This document shows, piece by piece, positions 33,181 through 45,397 of a stretch of DNA of 64,000 bases. The stretch lies in assembly GCA_003254925.1 (NCBI GenBank), contig QANZ01021509.1, forward strand, positions 54,290 through 118,289, in the 5' to 3' direction. A program made the translations under genes and the position numbers. The stretch is from Chamaecrista fasciculata (lineage: Eukaryota > Streptophyta > Magnoliopsida > Fabales > Fabaceae). Numbering within the stretch: position 1 is the stretch's first letter; each line of letters opens with the position of its first letter. A model generated the notes under the pieces. That model worked only from the letters and a program-made list of their open reading frames with translations, was not told the origin of the DNA and did no database searches.

Positions 33181-33517
33181 ATAAATATATATATTATAAT
33201 TTTTAAAGTTTTCATTTTAGTTGTTTATATATAAAAATATATATCATTTTGTGTCAAATAATTTTAAGAATTTAATATGTCTAACTGCATGTATATTAGT
33301 GTCCGTACTTCAAAGCTTATAACCTCACAATTATTTTTTTTAATGCCCATGGCAAACGTCCTCATTTTTCTTTAAGGATAATACTTTGAAAAGGTCTATT
33401 GATAGAGTTAATGATTTTTTCTTCTTAAAATTTACACATTTTCCTATAAATTTGAATTAAAAAAACAGAAATAAAAATGGAGTAGCATGACAGAGGAGAG
33501 ATAAAGAAATAAAAAAA

Positions 33518-33888
33518 GAGTAAACATGCACTACAGTCCCTAAAAAATACGGTTGCTGAGACTTTAGTCCTTGAAAGATATAAATGGTAGTTTTAGTCCT
33601 TGAAAGATACGGTCGCTGACACTTTAGTCCCTGAAAAATATAAATGGTAGTTTTAGTCCCCGAAAGATGTACCGTTTGGACAATATAATTCCTCTGTCAC
33701 CAACAGCTAAATATGACCATATTGTCCAAACAGTGCATCTTTTAAGGACTAAAATTACCATTTACATCTTTTAGGGACTAAAGTGTCACCGACCGTATTT
33801 TTTAAGGACTAAAACTACCATTTACATTTTTCAGGGACTAAAGTCTCAGCGACCGTATCTTCCGGGGACTTGCATTGCATGTTTACTC
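33518..33888. mobile_element. 371-bp TIR MITE (GAGTAAACATGCA family)
   Basis: The ends GAGTAAACATGCACTACAG and the inverse TTGCATTGCATGTTTACTC enclose arms with four TTTAGTCCTTGAAAGATA modules and their mirrors GGGACTAAAGTCTCAGCGAC. The flanks are A-rich and a 9-bp TSD is only approximate. Confidence 0.75.
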
Positions 33889-34474
33889 AAGTAAAAAAAA
33901 TCAAATGCTACAGCCAAAGTGATTTTTGTAGCATTACCCTTTCTTTAATCCTAAGAGGCAGAAAACACTGAAAATAAAGACTACTATAGAAACAAAAAGC
34001 CTCAAAATTTAGGCACAAGTAGGCCCACTATCATTTGAAAACCAGCAAAGCTGAGATGCGTATCTATTTTTAAAATACTTTCTTTTCTGGCATTAATTGG
34101 TGTCATTGTCCTTATGTTTATCCATAATTCTTTGTTCTCACTCCCTCATGGTGTCATTTTGTAATTGGTACTTATTACAATAATTTACATTTTGGTATCC
34201 CAGATTCAGAGTCCCAATAGAAAAACCTTGACTATAATAGTATATCAAATTAGACAGTAATGGCTGGTACCGAGGACTGTCCACCTGAGAAAGACAATTA
34301 GTCAACGTTAACTTCATGATAAGGCATACACCAACTTCAGTATATATTTATATTAATGGGTTTATGTTGTACTTGGAGACCACAATTTTCCTACATATAA
34401 CACCTGAAGCTTAGTATTGAGCTCCCTACTTCATATCTCACAAGTCACAACCTTTAATTCTGTGTTTGATAGTC

Positions 34475-35486
34475 ATGGCAAATGCAAACGGTGACCTGAA
34501 GCTTTTGGGTGCCTGGTTCAGTCCATTTTCTTTGAGGGTCAGCATTGCTCTCAACGTCAAGTCTCTGCAATTTGAAACCCTTGAAGAGACCTTGAATCCC
34601 AAAAGCCATCTTCTTCTTAAGTCAAACCCTGTGCACAAGAAAATCCCAATTCTCCTTCATGGTGATAAAGCTATCTGTGAATCCAGAATCATAGTTGAAT
34701 ACATTGATGAAGTTTGGTCCTCTGCTCCATCCATCCTCGCCTCAGACCCTCATGATCGAGCTATTGCTCGATTCTGGGCTGCCTGCATCGATGACAAGGT
34801 AAGTGTTTAAGGGCAAAATTTATATCAAGTTTCTTATATGTTTGTTATCAAGTTCTTCAATCGATATTTGACACGTGGCAAAAATTTTATATATGACCAA
34901 TAATGATAGAGAGAGAATATTAAACACCACTTTTTGCATGATCAATCATTGAAGACAGAGAATGTAATTAAAACTTATGATTGGAGGAACTTGATAGCAA
35001 ATATATAAGGAACTTGATATAAGTTTTTCTATTGTTTAATTTCTTCTCTTTCTGTGTTTGTCATTCCTACTGATCAATAGCACTCATGCATTAATTCAAA
35101 TGGGGTAGTGGTTTAAGTCCATGGAAAACATCCTAAAAGCTGAAGATGAAGAAGCAAAGAAGCAATACTTTGAGGAAATGGACGAGTTTGTTGTGAGAAT
35201 GGAAGATTTGCTGGAGAAATGCAGCAAAGGGAGTGCATTTTTCGGAGGAGATGAGATTGGGCTCATTGATATTGTATTTGGAAGCTTATTGAATTGGTTG
35301 AGTGTGATAGAGAATATGAATGGAAGGAAAGTTCTAGTTGAAGCAAAATCTCCTGGATTGGTGAAATGGGCACAAAGATTCTCTGATGATCCTAATGTGA
35401 AGGGTGTTATGTCTGAGAATGAGAAGCTTTTGGAGTTTGCTAAGGTTTTTCAGATCGAATTGAAAGCAGCTGCTGCTGCCAAGTGA
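34475..35486 (+). CDS. GSTU: Tau-class glutathione S-transferase (intact), GSTU17/18-like
   Basis: Exons 34475-34798 and 35109-35486 join in phase 0 to 233 residues. The start is [20 protein letters not shown] with Ser16 catalytic, then HKKIPILLHGDKAICES and IVEYIDEVW, and a Cys in FWAACIDDK. Exon 2 begins WFKSMENILK after a TAG acceptor (other copies use CAG) and ends in an Ala-rich tail. The GG-D/E-EIGLIDIVFGS stretch replaces the GGERIGF of the other sub-family. The upstream 100 bp is nearly the same as at 30360-30459. The intron differs from that of the sister gene by a 220-bp MITE. It is the only intact member of its sub-family here, and the function is cytosolic glutathione conjugation. 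Confidence 0.93.
34811..35030. mobile_element. 220-bp TIR MITE (ACTTATATCAAGTT family), copy 2
   Basis: Inserted in the intron of the intact GST. The sister intron at 30783 reads GTGTTTAATTTCTTC without it. Flanking AGTGTTTAA and ATTGTTTAA match at eight of nine. It is the inverted counterpart of 13708-13930. Confidence 0.9.
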
Positions 35487-35817
35487 TGCATGGAAGAAGA
35501 AGAAATAACTCATTTTCAAATTTCAGACTTTCTGGTTTCTGTTGCATGAACGATGTATTTGGGATTTGGAAAATTATTGTTTGTTTTCCTTAATCTGAAA
35601 TTCTCTTTTGCTTTTTTGGATTGTAGTAGTATAATATAAGAACTATGAAGCAATTCAGTATCCACTTTTGTGGTTTTCTGCTAGCTTAATGTGAATTGAG
35701 AGTTATGAACAATGGGAGTCAATAAGATTTTGAATGCCCACCTACCTTGGCTAATGAAATTGTGTCCATGTTGCTTGTGGCTACAATAAATGCCTGAAGT
35801 CAATTACTTGTTCAATT

Positions 35818-36145
35818 AGGAGAAAATATTCTTCTTGGTCCGTGAATTATTACCGAGTCAACGATTTAGTCCATGAATTGTAGGAAAATATGAATCAGTC
35901 ACTGACTTTTACACCATCGTCAACTTTTTGGTCCCTGAATTGTAGGAAAATACAAATGAGTCTCTGAGTTTTACTCCACCGTCAACCTTTTAGTCCTTGA
36001 ATTGTAAGAAAATACGAATCAGTCCCTCAATTTTGCACCACAGTCAACCTTTTGGTGCCTGAGCTGTTAACTGTTGTGGATCTTTACACTATAGTCAGGG
36101 ACCAAAAGATTGACGGTGGTGTAAAATTCAGGAACTGATCAAGTC
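35818..36145. repeat. Decayed TIR repeat (TTGGTCCCTGAATTGTAGG modules)
   Basis: Four spaced modules GAATTGTAGGAAAATA plus CCGTCAACTTTTTGGTCC are followed by one inverse copy (GGGACCAAAAGATTGACGG). The right arm is short, so the element is truncated. 35487-35818 is GST 3' flank. Confidence 0.5.
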
Positions 36146-36579
36146 AAATAAGTAAATAACATAGAATGTTCTCAAGAGGTTAAATTAAAACATTTAATCC
36201 CTATAATTATAAGGAGTTTGTAACTCAGTCTCTAATCTCTATAGTTCTATTATTTGTAAATTAGTACTCATACTTTGAAAAATTTTGTAAAAACATCCCT
36301 GTCATTTATCACTATTATTTTATAATTGAATAAATAATGATGTCGCATATAAATTTTGCCAACTCAGCTTTCTTTTCAACTTTTTACCTCCAAAATTTAA
36401 ACAAATTCATCTTAGGTCCTAAACCACAAATTTCTTATCAATTTCATTTCCGACAGACTGCAGCTTAATAAATAAACCATCTCCTTTGGTTTATTGAGAT
36501 CCAACATCAATAATCAAAATCCGTAAATAGTATCTACCTTCTTCACTGTCTCCTGTGCCTCCCCACGAATAGTATTTGT

Positions 36580-37739
36580 CTAGAAAGCACGAACACAAAT
36601 ACGAATACGTCGACACGTCAGATTTTTAATTTTATCGGAAATACACGACAAGGAATATATATAATACATAATATATTATAATTTCAAGAAGAGACAAAAT
36701 GAAAATAATAAAAAATTCATAAATACTGATAAAAACTTCAAAAATTGCAAATGGTGTCAAATGTATGTTCTTACTCCATATTTCAAAAATCATAAATGGA
36801 GTATTCTTTATGCATTATCAAAATATGTACTCGAATCTAATAGACATATATAAGTAAACAAACGGAGTATTTCCTGAAGAATCTAGTTGAAAAGTCATCT
36901 AAAGATCAATTTTATTTTGTCTTTCACTATTGTTGTTGCCTTCACTAGTAAATATATATAACCCCCTCTAACTCTGGTTCATCAAACGGTGATGAGTGAT
37001 GATGAACGATGATGGCCAATAGTAAACGACAATGAAGGACGATGAACAACAATGAACGGCGGCGAACGGCGATGAACAACGGTCAGGGGCGGAGCCGGGA
37101 TTTTCAGTTAGGGGGGCCGATATATTATTTTGGCTAAAACTTTTTTTAGTCCTTAATATTTATCCGAAATTTCACTTTTGTCCTTAACAATTTTTTGTTC
37201 CGTTTTGGTCTTTAATGTTTCTTAAAAGTTTTGTAATCAGTCACTAACTATTGAATATAATCATATCTCTCTCGTTTTAAATCTGAACGGAATGAAATTG
37301 GAGCTACGTGTTAAATTTGATGAGTTTTTTCTTTACTCAGTTGGAGTCATCCACAAACGAGAGAGATATTACCATATTCAATAGTTAAGGATCAATTATG
37401 AAACTTTTAGAAAGTATTAAAGACCGCAACAGAACAAAAAAAANCCCCCACTGGCCCCCCTTGGTTCCGCCACTGACAGCGATGAACGACAATGAGCAAA
37501 AATTACCGAGATAATTTTGTTGAAAGCTATATGAGAAAACCCAAAATTTCTTTTCTAGGTTAAAAAATTTACATTTAAGGGGAAGTTGTGTCGAAGCCGT
37601 GTCCAAACTGTGTTGAAGCCATGTCCAAGCTATATCGAAACATGTCCAAGCCGTATCCGAACTGTTAGAAGTCGTTGAACTATCCCGACACGTCAAGACA
37701 CGTGTGGGATACTCCAATGGCGTGTCTATGCTTCCTAGG
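36580..37739. mobile_element. hAT-family element (GAAGCATGGACAC type) inside the 36170-37840 element
   Basis: Ends CTAGAAAGCACGAACAC and GTGTCTATGCTTCCTAG match the clean copy at 43059-43386. The flanking 8-mers GTATTTGT and GCATCCGT share five positions. The interior has CGACACGT motifs and a GATGAACGACGATG repeat near 36990-37080. Confidence 0.65.
37084..37475. mobile_element. Third-level hAT-like element (CAGGGGCGGAGCC ends)
   Basis: CAGGGGCGGAGCC at the left and GGTTCCGCCACTG at the right are inverted ends. ACAACGGT and ACAGCGAT (six of eight identical) flank them. The inside has GTCCTTAATATT-type arms and one N at 37444. Confidence 0.7.
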
Positions 37740-38189
37740 CATCCGTGAATAGTATGAGGATTGAGTTACAAATAATTGAACTATAGGGACTGAATTACAA
37801 ACTCCCTATAATTATAGGGACTAATATAGTAATATTTATTTTAACTTTTTTTTAAAAATAATCTGCATACCATATAAGTAGTTTTTTAATGCACATGTCA
37901 AACGTGTTCTATTTATGTAATCCAAAGAGGCAGAAAACACTGAAATGAAAGGCTCAAAGTTTAGGCACAAGTAGTAGTAGGCCCATTATCATTTGAAAGC
38001 CAGCAAAGCCGAAATGCAAATCCATTAAAAACTAAACTATTTCCCGCGTTAATTGGTGTCGGTGTTAGAAAAATCCATTGTTATTGCATAGTACATATTC
38101 ACGAAGAGCAAGCTCACTCACCGGTTTGTTTATATATGAAATTATGAGCAAGTCTGGTGAACTGATTATTGCTTGTGTGAGTGATAATC

Positions 38190-38379
38190 ATGGCGAAGAG
38201 TGACTTGAAGCTTCTGGGTCGATGGTCGAGCCCTTATGCAATGAGGGTTAGAATAGCCCTTAACATCAAATCCCTTGAATACGAATACCTCCAAGAGACG
38301 ATGAATCCCAAGAGCGATCTTCTTCTTCAATCCAATCCCGTCTATGGCAAAATCCCAGTTCTCATTCACCATGATAAAC
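38190..38379 (+). pseudogene. GST fragment 9 (first 63 codons)
   Basis: MAKSDLKLLGRWSSPYAMRV through [16 protein letters not shown] is a perfect tau-GST start with catalytic Ser14, preceded by the array promoter block (37960-38189). The match stops exactly at GATAAAC, and LTR-like DNA follows from 38380. The rest of exon 1, the donor and exon 2 are missing up to 45 kb. The surviving part has no stop, so the truncation may be fairly recent. It is the last GST of the array. Confidence 0.9.
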
Positions 38380-41272
38380 TTGATATACATCCTTTAAATT
38401 ACATATAAAGGGCGAAGATCACCCGACGATAAAGAGGAAAGAATAAGACAAGGAAGACCCGACGCCAAAAGCAAATCAGCAGGGTCCCCTCTCACTCAAG
38501 CATTAAATGTCAAGATATTGGCATTTAATGCTGTTGGACTAAATTTTGATATAATTAATTATTATATTTTTGATAATTTGCAAAAATTTTATTCGACTAT
38601 GTGTTTGGACTAAATTGCAATCTCTAGAATGTTTCATCAAGCACAGGGACTAATTTGTAATAACTGAATGTATTTATGTCCCTCTTTGTGCTTTTGGCTC
38701 AAGGACTATTTTGCATGTCTTGGACTATTGGTATCATATGTATAATAAGACAAGCATGATGACCTCTACACCTTCATATATTATTTTATAATGAGGATCA
38801 TGAAAGTATATTATAGAAAGAGAATTAGTGGAAAAATATTGTATTGATTTATCATATCTCTTTGGTCCATGAAGTTTAAAATGATTTATTAATTATTATC
38901 TTGAAAATCAGAATTTGTGGACGCATGCCTTATTGAAATTACATTTTGTCCATTTGCCAAAAGTAAATCTTGCTTATTTTGGAAATACACATTCTTGATT
39001 TTATCATAAAATGCTTGGATTGAATAAATTATATCTCTTAATGCACTTGATTGTTGACAAAAGAATGTTGGAAAAATTAATTGTGCTAGGGAAGAGAATT
39101 AGTGGAATGTTTCTAATCTTATTCTTTCTCTCTCCTATTCCCTATGATTCTGATTTTATATTATCATATGTGGATTTTCTTGTGACTCATCACAATTCAA
39201 GATTAAGGACTAAATTGATACAAGATGATATTATGTGTCCTTTTGTGTAAATTTAATCTTGAGAAATCACATTTTAGGTGACATATATCTTGGACGAATT
39301 AATTGCATGCATAATTCATATATATGTCATATTTGGAATAATGCATATGGGAGCATGCTTCATTTGGAAATTAATTAATTAAAATGCTCCATCTTGAAAC
39401 ATATTATATATACAACATGCTTTATTTCCAGAAAATAAAATCTGATATTATGCCTTATTGTTAGAATCAATTAGTTTCTCTCTTCTCTCTTATAATTAAT
39501 GTAAAATTGGCTAATTGAATGAGAGAGATTTGCTGATTATTAATGTCTTGTTTCTCACTCCACTCGCTCAGATTTTTCCTACAATTTTGGCCAATCACAA
39601 TTAAGTTTATTAACTAATCTTATCTCCTTGAGATTGCAGGCCAATAATATTTCAGAATTATTTATGCTGAAGGAAATAGCCGTTTGTTCTCCACTCAAAC
39701 ACTCTCCAACGGTCATTTCAAGTTTGGGTATAAAAGAATGAAGTCTTGAAGATGTAGACAAGAGCCAACAAGCCAAAATGAATTGTTGTGTGCAAATCAA
39801 CTAGGTTCTATACATTCTTCATCTTGCTGTGTGCATAAATCCTTCCTGCTGTGTGCAGAAGACATCCTTTCGGCTGAGTGCAGAAGACCTTCCTGCTGTG
39901 TGCAGATTTCCTGAGCTTTGTGCTTATTGTTCCTGAGCGAAAATCTCTTTGTGAGATAAACCAGATTTCTTCTTCATCTTTTGTGTGTGTAAAATCTCTA
40001 AGAAAGTGAAAGTGGGCTTCTAGGGTGAAACCTGTGAGGGTGAACCGTGTGTGGTTCCTGGGGAAGCAATATACTGAGATGCTTGTCTTAGAGTGATTAT
40101 TTGGGTTGTATTGTAAAACCAAGTTGGTTATCCCGTGTTGTATGCTTTAAGGAAGTGAAGGTGAACTCCTAGGGTGAAACCTTTGTAGGTGAGCCGTGTG
40201 TGGTTCCGTAAGGAGTGATATACCGAGAGACTTGCCTTAGAGTATATTTGGGTTAAGTTGTAAAACCTTGTGAGGTGATCCCAAGCTTTGTGCAGATTGT
40301 GTATTTGTTACAATATATAAAAGGACCTCTAGCTAGTTGGTTAGAGGTGTGGATGTAGGATAAGGGAAACTTCCATTTCAAGGATTTATACCCTTATTTG
40401 AACCACTATAATGTGCTGGTGTGGTCGTTCCTTTCCTTAACTCTTTACACTTCCTGCAGTATCTGTTTTGTCAAGGAAATTGTTTTTCACGCACTTCCTA
40501 AACATTTTATTCCGCACTGTTTATAGAGGAAGCTGCGTTCAGGAACGTGTTTATTTCCTGACAGTATTTTCAAGGAAGTATATTCAAGGAAGAGTTATAT
40601 TTCCTGACAGTTTTTCAAGGATACATATTTTCAAGAACAACTCAGTTTTTCAATGCACTATTATCAGGAACTGTCATACTTCCTCTGGAAGCTTTTCAAG
40701 GAACGAATTTTCAAGAAAAAATTTTAAAGTTTCCAATTCACCCCCCTCCCCTCTTGGGTTATTTTCACTATCTTTATTTCTAACAAATGCAAAGATCCTT
40801 TGAGACCACGTGACCAATCAAGGCCACACCAGTCACAGCGTACGTTTGGGCAAAAACACACACGCAAAATACCCAAACCACCCTCTGTACACAGGGATAT
40901 GGTGAAAAGCACTCTTGACTATCACTGACTCCCAAAAAGGAAGGTTAGGCACCCCATTGCGGCTCGACAGTAACAGTTGTCGAGTCAGATCAACAAGACA
41001 CAACAACCCACTCACTGCGCATTCCCGAAAACACCCTCAACGTTCCTTTTGTACCTCGTACCCACGTGGGGCAAAAGGGACGTGGATAAATACAAGCAGA
41101 CCACGCACATTCTCGAGTAACCATTTCTTGATCTCAAAAACTTATTCCTTCACTTGATCAACTATCTGACTTAAGCATCATAGAAGAATCTCAGGGAACC
41201 CCCTGTGCATTCTCGTTTGCAGGATCCAACGACCTCAAGCCCCCGGAGACTGCACTTCATTATGAACTCTGT
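38380..41272 (+). mobile_element. Gypsy-type LTR remnant, split by a solo LTR
   Basis: When 38532-40785 is removed, the flanks join into a sequence with GGGCGAAGATCACCCGAC near the start. It has a TATA-like GTGGATAAATACAAGC near 41090, then CTATCTGACTTAAGCATC and CTCGTTTGCAGGATCC. This order recalls the R-U5 end of plant Ty3/Gypsy (Tat/Athila-like) LTRs. No coding domain, PBS or TSD was found, and the 3' border is arbitrary. Confidence 0.4.
38532..40785 (+). mobile_element. Solo LTR (about 2.25 kb), SIRE/Maximus-like Copia
   Basis: It runs from TGTTGGACTAAATTTT to TTATTTCTAACA with the 5-bp duplication AATGC on both sides (38527-38531, 40786-40790). Near its end are TGGATGTAGGATAAGGG, GAACCACTATAATG and AATTCACCCCCCTCCCCTC, features I associate with SIRE/Maximus LTRs. 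No internal region or second LTR is present, so it is the product of LTR-LTR recombination. Repeated TTCCTGCTGTGTGCAGA units lie at 39835-39910. Confidence 0.7.
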
Positions 41273-42060
41273 TGGGAATCCTAGGCGCCTAAGGCAGCGG
41301 AAGCAAAAATAAAATAATTAAAAACGCCTAGGTCCTTTGAATCCCGAACGGATCCGCTAGCAGAATTTAAAATTTTTGGTTAGTGTTATACCTCACGAGT
41401 TTCAATCTGATGGTTGAACAAGGCGAGTTCCAAGGAGCCCACTCCCAGCGTTCTCCCTCTGCTAGTAATCCACACGAACATTTTCTTTGAACACCGAGGT
41501 GCTAGCCTTCAATTCTTTTCCCCAAAAGAATCAGGGACCAATCTACAGACCTCTGACTTCAAGAACTCCTTCTTGAAACAGCAATTGAGGTGGCACTTAG
41601 AAGAATCCCCCCACAAGAACTCCTTCTTGCCTATTCTTCTCTCACAAACCCTAATTATAGAGCTAAGTCGAAATTCCCTAACTCTTAGAGAAAGTCGACT
41701 TTCTCTTGTGTGTGTGCAAAGGAATATTTTCTCTCTCTAACTCTTAGGAGGAAAATCAAATTAGGGTTGCATAAAATTGCCTGTGTCAGACTTATGGTGC
41801 AAGTGGATTTGCACACATATATATAGACTAAAATTTGGTGATTTAATTATTCCTAAAATAAAGATATTCTGATAATATAATTATTTTAAGACTTGAATTT
41901 ATAATTATAATATTACCTTAATATTATAATTTAAATTCAAATTGCAATCTAGGAGAATCAAATGAGAGATCAAATCTCCCATTGGGACCCACCATCCATG
42001 CGCCATCTCCCTCTCTCTTTTCCTTGGAATTTTATAAATAAAAAACTTTCCTTATTTTTG
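41273..42060 (-). repeat. LTR-like sequence, probably minus strand
   Basis: On the minus strand it ends GGATTCCCAACA. It has a TATA run before the CTTGCACCATAAGTC leader (about 41790-41830) and repeats of GAAGGAGTTC. The other end and a TSD were not found. One N occurs at 42062. Confidence 0.35.
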
Positions 42061-42239
42061 ANAAAAAACAAATCAACAAAAAAGGGTAAAATTGAAACTT
42101 TAATAAAAAATGCTCTTGCAAACCCTGTCATCTGAGATACATAGTTTTTTTGTTGTCATCAGATGACACCCTTCTTGTATGGCGGGCATGAGATGTCAGT
42201 GTACCAAACGCACCCTTACATTCCTACAAATAGTCTATT

Positions 42240-42315
42240 AACAAGGTTTAGGAATTAAACTCATGACCTTGTAAGTTATAAGTCGACTATTTCCCAACTA
42301 GGCCGACCTTTATTG
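42240..42315 (-). repeat. SINE head fragment, minus strand
   Basis: On the minus strand GGTCGGCCTAGTTGGG, GTCGACTTATAACTTACAAG and ATGAGTTTAATTCC align with the head of the SINE at 8952. The body is missing. From 42315 to 43058 I see only AT-rich DNA with no feature. Confidence 0.6.
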
Positions 42316-43058
42316 GCTATACAAAGGCTTTATTCACTGGATAATATATAAATTCTTGTAAATCTTTAAAGAAATCAATATTTATTTCTACTTAAACTTT
42401 GTCTCCAAAAAAAAAATATATAAACATAACACTACGAAATGGAAAACCCGATAAAGACAAAGGAAAAGAAGATTATATGTGTCAAGGTTTAAGGTTATAT
42501 ACATAAGTAATTGCTTCAGCTAAAAGTTTTGTTGTTTTTATAATTAATGTAATGCTAATTTGAGATTGCTTAATTTGTTGATGCAACTTAATTAGTTATC
42601 AGAATTTGCTCATTGCGTCCAAGATTCGATCTCTTATAGTTAATTAGCTTTTTGTGTCGATATCGTGCAATCAAAATCTTTGCAACCAGTATAATTAGTG
42701 TATTGGGTTTTATGTTTTAACTTGCTGGAATAAAAAACTGGGTCATTATATGCGCAGTTTATATAATTCTTGGAAATAGAGTATTAGAATACTGATTAAT
42801 GAGAGTATCTTGTTTCGTAGGATTCGATATTACTATTAGAAGTACAAAAAACAAGAATATGGCCACATGAACAAGGCTGCCACGGATGTTTTTCCCCTCT
42901 ACTTTTAAGGACCTTTTTTACTTACAAAATGACAATACGTTGTTGACTCATGTATTTTTCATTTTGGTTTTTCTTCCTTTAAAAAATGGCAAGATATTTT
43001 GAATGATTTCTTATGGTACATATATACTCTATTTTCCACGCCATCTCTTGGTTGTAAA

Positions 43059-43386
43059 CTAGGAAGCATGGACACTGACACGGACACGGACACAGCGACA
43101 CGCTAGACTTTCAAAATTACGCGATACGACACGACATATATTTATATATAAAAATAATTAAATATTCATAATTTTTAATGAAAAATTTAAAAATTACAAG
43201 TTTTATTCATAATATATGTCATATGTATTTTTATTTTCTCTTATATGTCATGTTAAAGTCACAAAAAATTGATTTATATTTTAAAATTTATGAATATGTG
43301 TCGTGTCAGTATCGTACGGGTGTCGGACATCGACACGTGTCCGACACGACGACACACCCTCAAAATGAAGTGTCCATGCTTCTTAG
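43059..43386. mobile_element. 328-bp hAT-type MITE with exact 8-bp TSD
   Basis: GTTGTAAA flanks both sides (43051-43058, 43387-43394). The ends CTAGGAAGCATGGACAC and GTGTCCATGCTTCTTAG are inverted, with subterminal CGACACG and CGTGTC repeats. It is the reference copy for the remnants at 23408 and 36580. Confidence 0.93.
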
Positions 43387-43654
43387 GTTGTAAATAAGTT
43401 AAATTATAAACAGTATGATGAGCTGATGAAACCTGTGAAGAGGATACATTAACTATCTATACTCAGGGTTACTAAGATATATGTATGTATGTATATAATA
43501 TTTCCCGCCATCATAAAGAGTGATTCAACAAAATTTCATGCTCATTAATTTTATAGATATATAAATAAAACTAAATTTAAAAAATAGCAAGATATTTTAA
43601 ATTCAATTCTTCAAAATAAATCTAATTTTAATCATTTCATTAATGTATATATAT

Positions 43655-43960
43655 ATAATTATAACATAAATTAATAATTCGATCTTTAAAAGATAACTTA
43701 ATTGACAATTCAGTTATTGAAAAATTTAAATATACAATTTAGTATTTGAAGGATAAAAATAGTATATTTATTAATAATTTTTAGACTAAATAATATATTA
43801 TTTTAATCTTTTAATAACTAAAGAGTATACTGTTTTAATATTTTAAAAACTATAATGTATATTTTAATCTTTTATAGATTGAATTTTTAACTCAATGACT
43901 TTTCAAAAATCAAATTATTAATTTAGTATATCAAATTATTAATTTAGTATATATATGTAT
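43655..43960. repeat. Degenerate TIR MITE (related to 48253-48519)
   Basis: Mirror-image TAATAATTCGATCTTTAAAAG and TCAAAAATCAAATTATTAAT arms with ACAATTTAGTATTTGAAGG modules. The ends have decayed. 43960-45397 holds AT-rich promoter-side DNA with TATATATA runs and a purine-rich tract (44935-45060), but no gene. Confidence 0.5.
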
Positions 43961-45397
43961 ATATAGATATATACATACATATACGTCCTATTTGTAAGAG
44001 AACAAATTTTTAAAAGTAAAATATGAAAGTTGTTGAAATTTTTCTCTCTCCATCTCTCTGATTTCCTTCCATCTCAAGCTAGTAAACATTGATGATCTTC
44101 ATTCCTCTTATACTTTGATGAATATATTATATTAACATGAGCCTTAAATTATAATTTACCAAAAGTAATTGTTAAATAAATCATTATGAAGCGATCATGA
44201 CTACGTTTGTGTATATATATATAAAAGGTTTGGGCATCTCACAGATCTTTCTCCATATGTCAATCTATCTCTATAAATATGTATATATATTGGGCATGTA
44301 ATCATGGTTTTATTTTCCCTGACTCGATCAAGACGTATACGGTTATTATAGTCGCAAATTAATCAAAATCCATCTACCTAAAAATCTAAAATATGATTCA
44401 ATCATGAATCAACTACCCAGGTGTCATATTCTCAAATATATATATATATAGAAATTACTTTTACAGTAAACAAGGAAAGGACTAGCTAGCTTGCTAATAA
44501 TACAATTCATCATTATAAATTAAATAATAATAATAATTAGAAAACTTTTGACAACAAAATATGTAAGTCAGTAGTGAAATTGACTCAACCCGTCGGAATG
44601 AATAATGAATGCTGCATCAAGCGTGGATTAGCTTGAGACCCTTTACGGTTAATTAGTTTCATGAGTATTTCATTTTATTTGGATAAGTCAAATTAAATTC
44701 CCAAAAAGTCAGACATGAATTCTTCATCCTAGCTACTATATTTATATGGATATGCGCAAAAGGCTTTATATAACTTAATTAAAGGTCCGATGAAGTGCCA
44801 CGTGGCTTATATCAATGATGGATGAAAATGTATAAATATAAATAATATTAATAGAGATTAATTAAGATTTCTTAATTAGTAGAATTGCCACCACCTTTTT
44901 GTGTCCCACTTTAAGATAAAGCAAAAGCAAGCGAGAGGGGGAAATACAAAAGCAAAGGGAAGAAAGAAGAGAGAAAAGAAAAACACGAAAGGAAGGAAGA
45001 GAAAAGCAAATTAAAGCAATAAAGAAAGAAAGAAAAGAGGAGAAAAACAAAAGAGACAGAGGTTCTCAAAACTCTCCATCATTATATATAAACATTAATA
45101 TTTTCAAATTATATAGATATATATATATATAAAACTATTGTATGTTTCTCTCCGGCCTATAGCTAGCTAGCTAGAGCAGTAGTAGTAGAAGTAGTAGTAC
45201 TTAATCAAGCACAGGAGGACCTGTGAGAGTTTCTACAAAAAGACTCAATTTGGGCATCAAGAAAATTAACAAGGAGAGGAAAGCTAAGGAAAGAGATCAA
45301 AAGGATAATTTCTTTCTCTCTCTCTTTCTCTCTCTTTCTTTCTTTTTCTGTTTTTGGTTTGGTTGGTTTGTAATTGAAGAAGAAGATAGAATAATAG

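Larger units (their letters stand above)
36170..37840. mobile_element. TIR element split by nested hAT elements
   Basis: The left arm (CATTTAATCCCTATAATTAT, GGAGTTTGTAACTCAG) and right arm (CTGAATTACAAACTCC, CTATAATTATAGGGACTAAT) are reverse complements about 1.4 kb apart. Everything between about 36580 and 37739 is a later insertion, leaving an original element of roughly 500 bp. The exact ends and TSD are not resolved. Confidence 0.65.

Noticed and set aside
39461-40785. A shorter LTR starting TGTTAGAATCAATTAG
   Set aside because: TGTTAGAA and TTCTAACA pair well, but the flanks CTTAT and AATGC do not match. Starting at 38532 gives the exact AATGC duplication, so the longer LTR is preferred.
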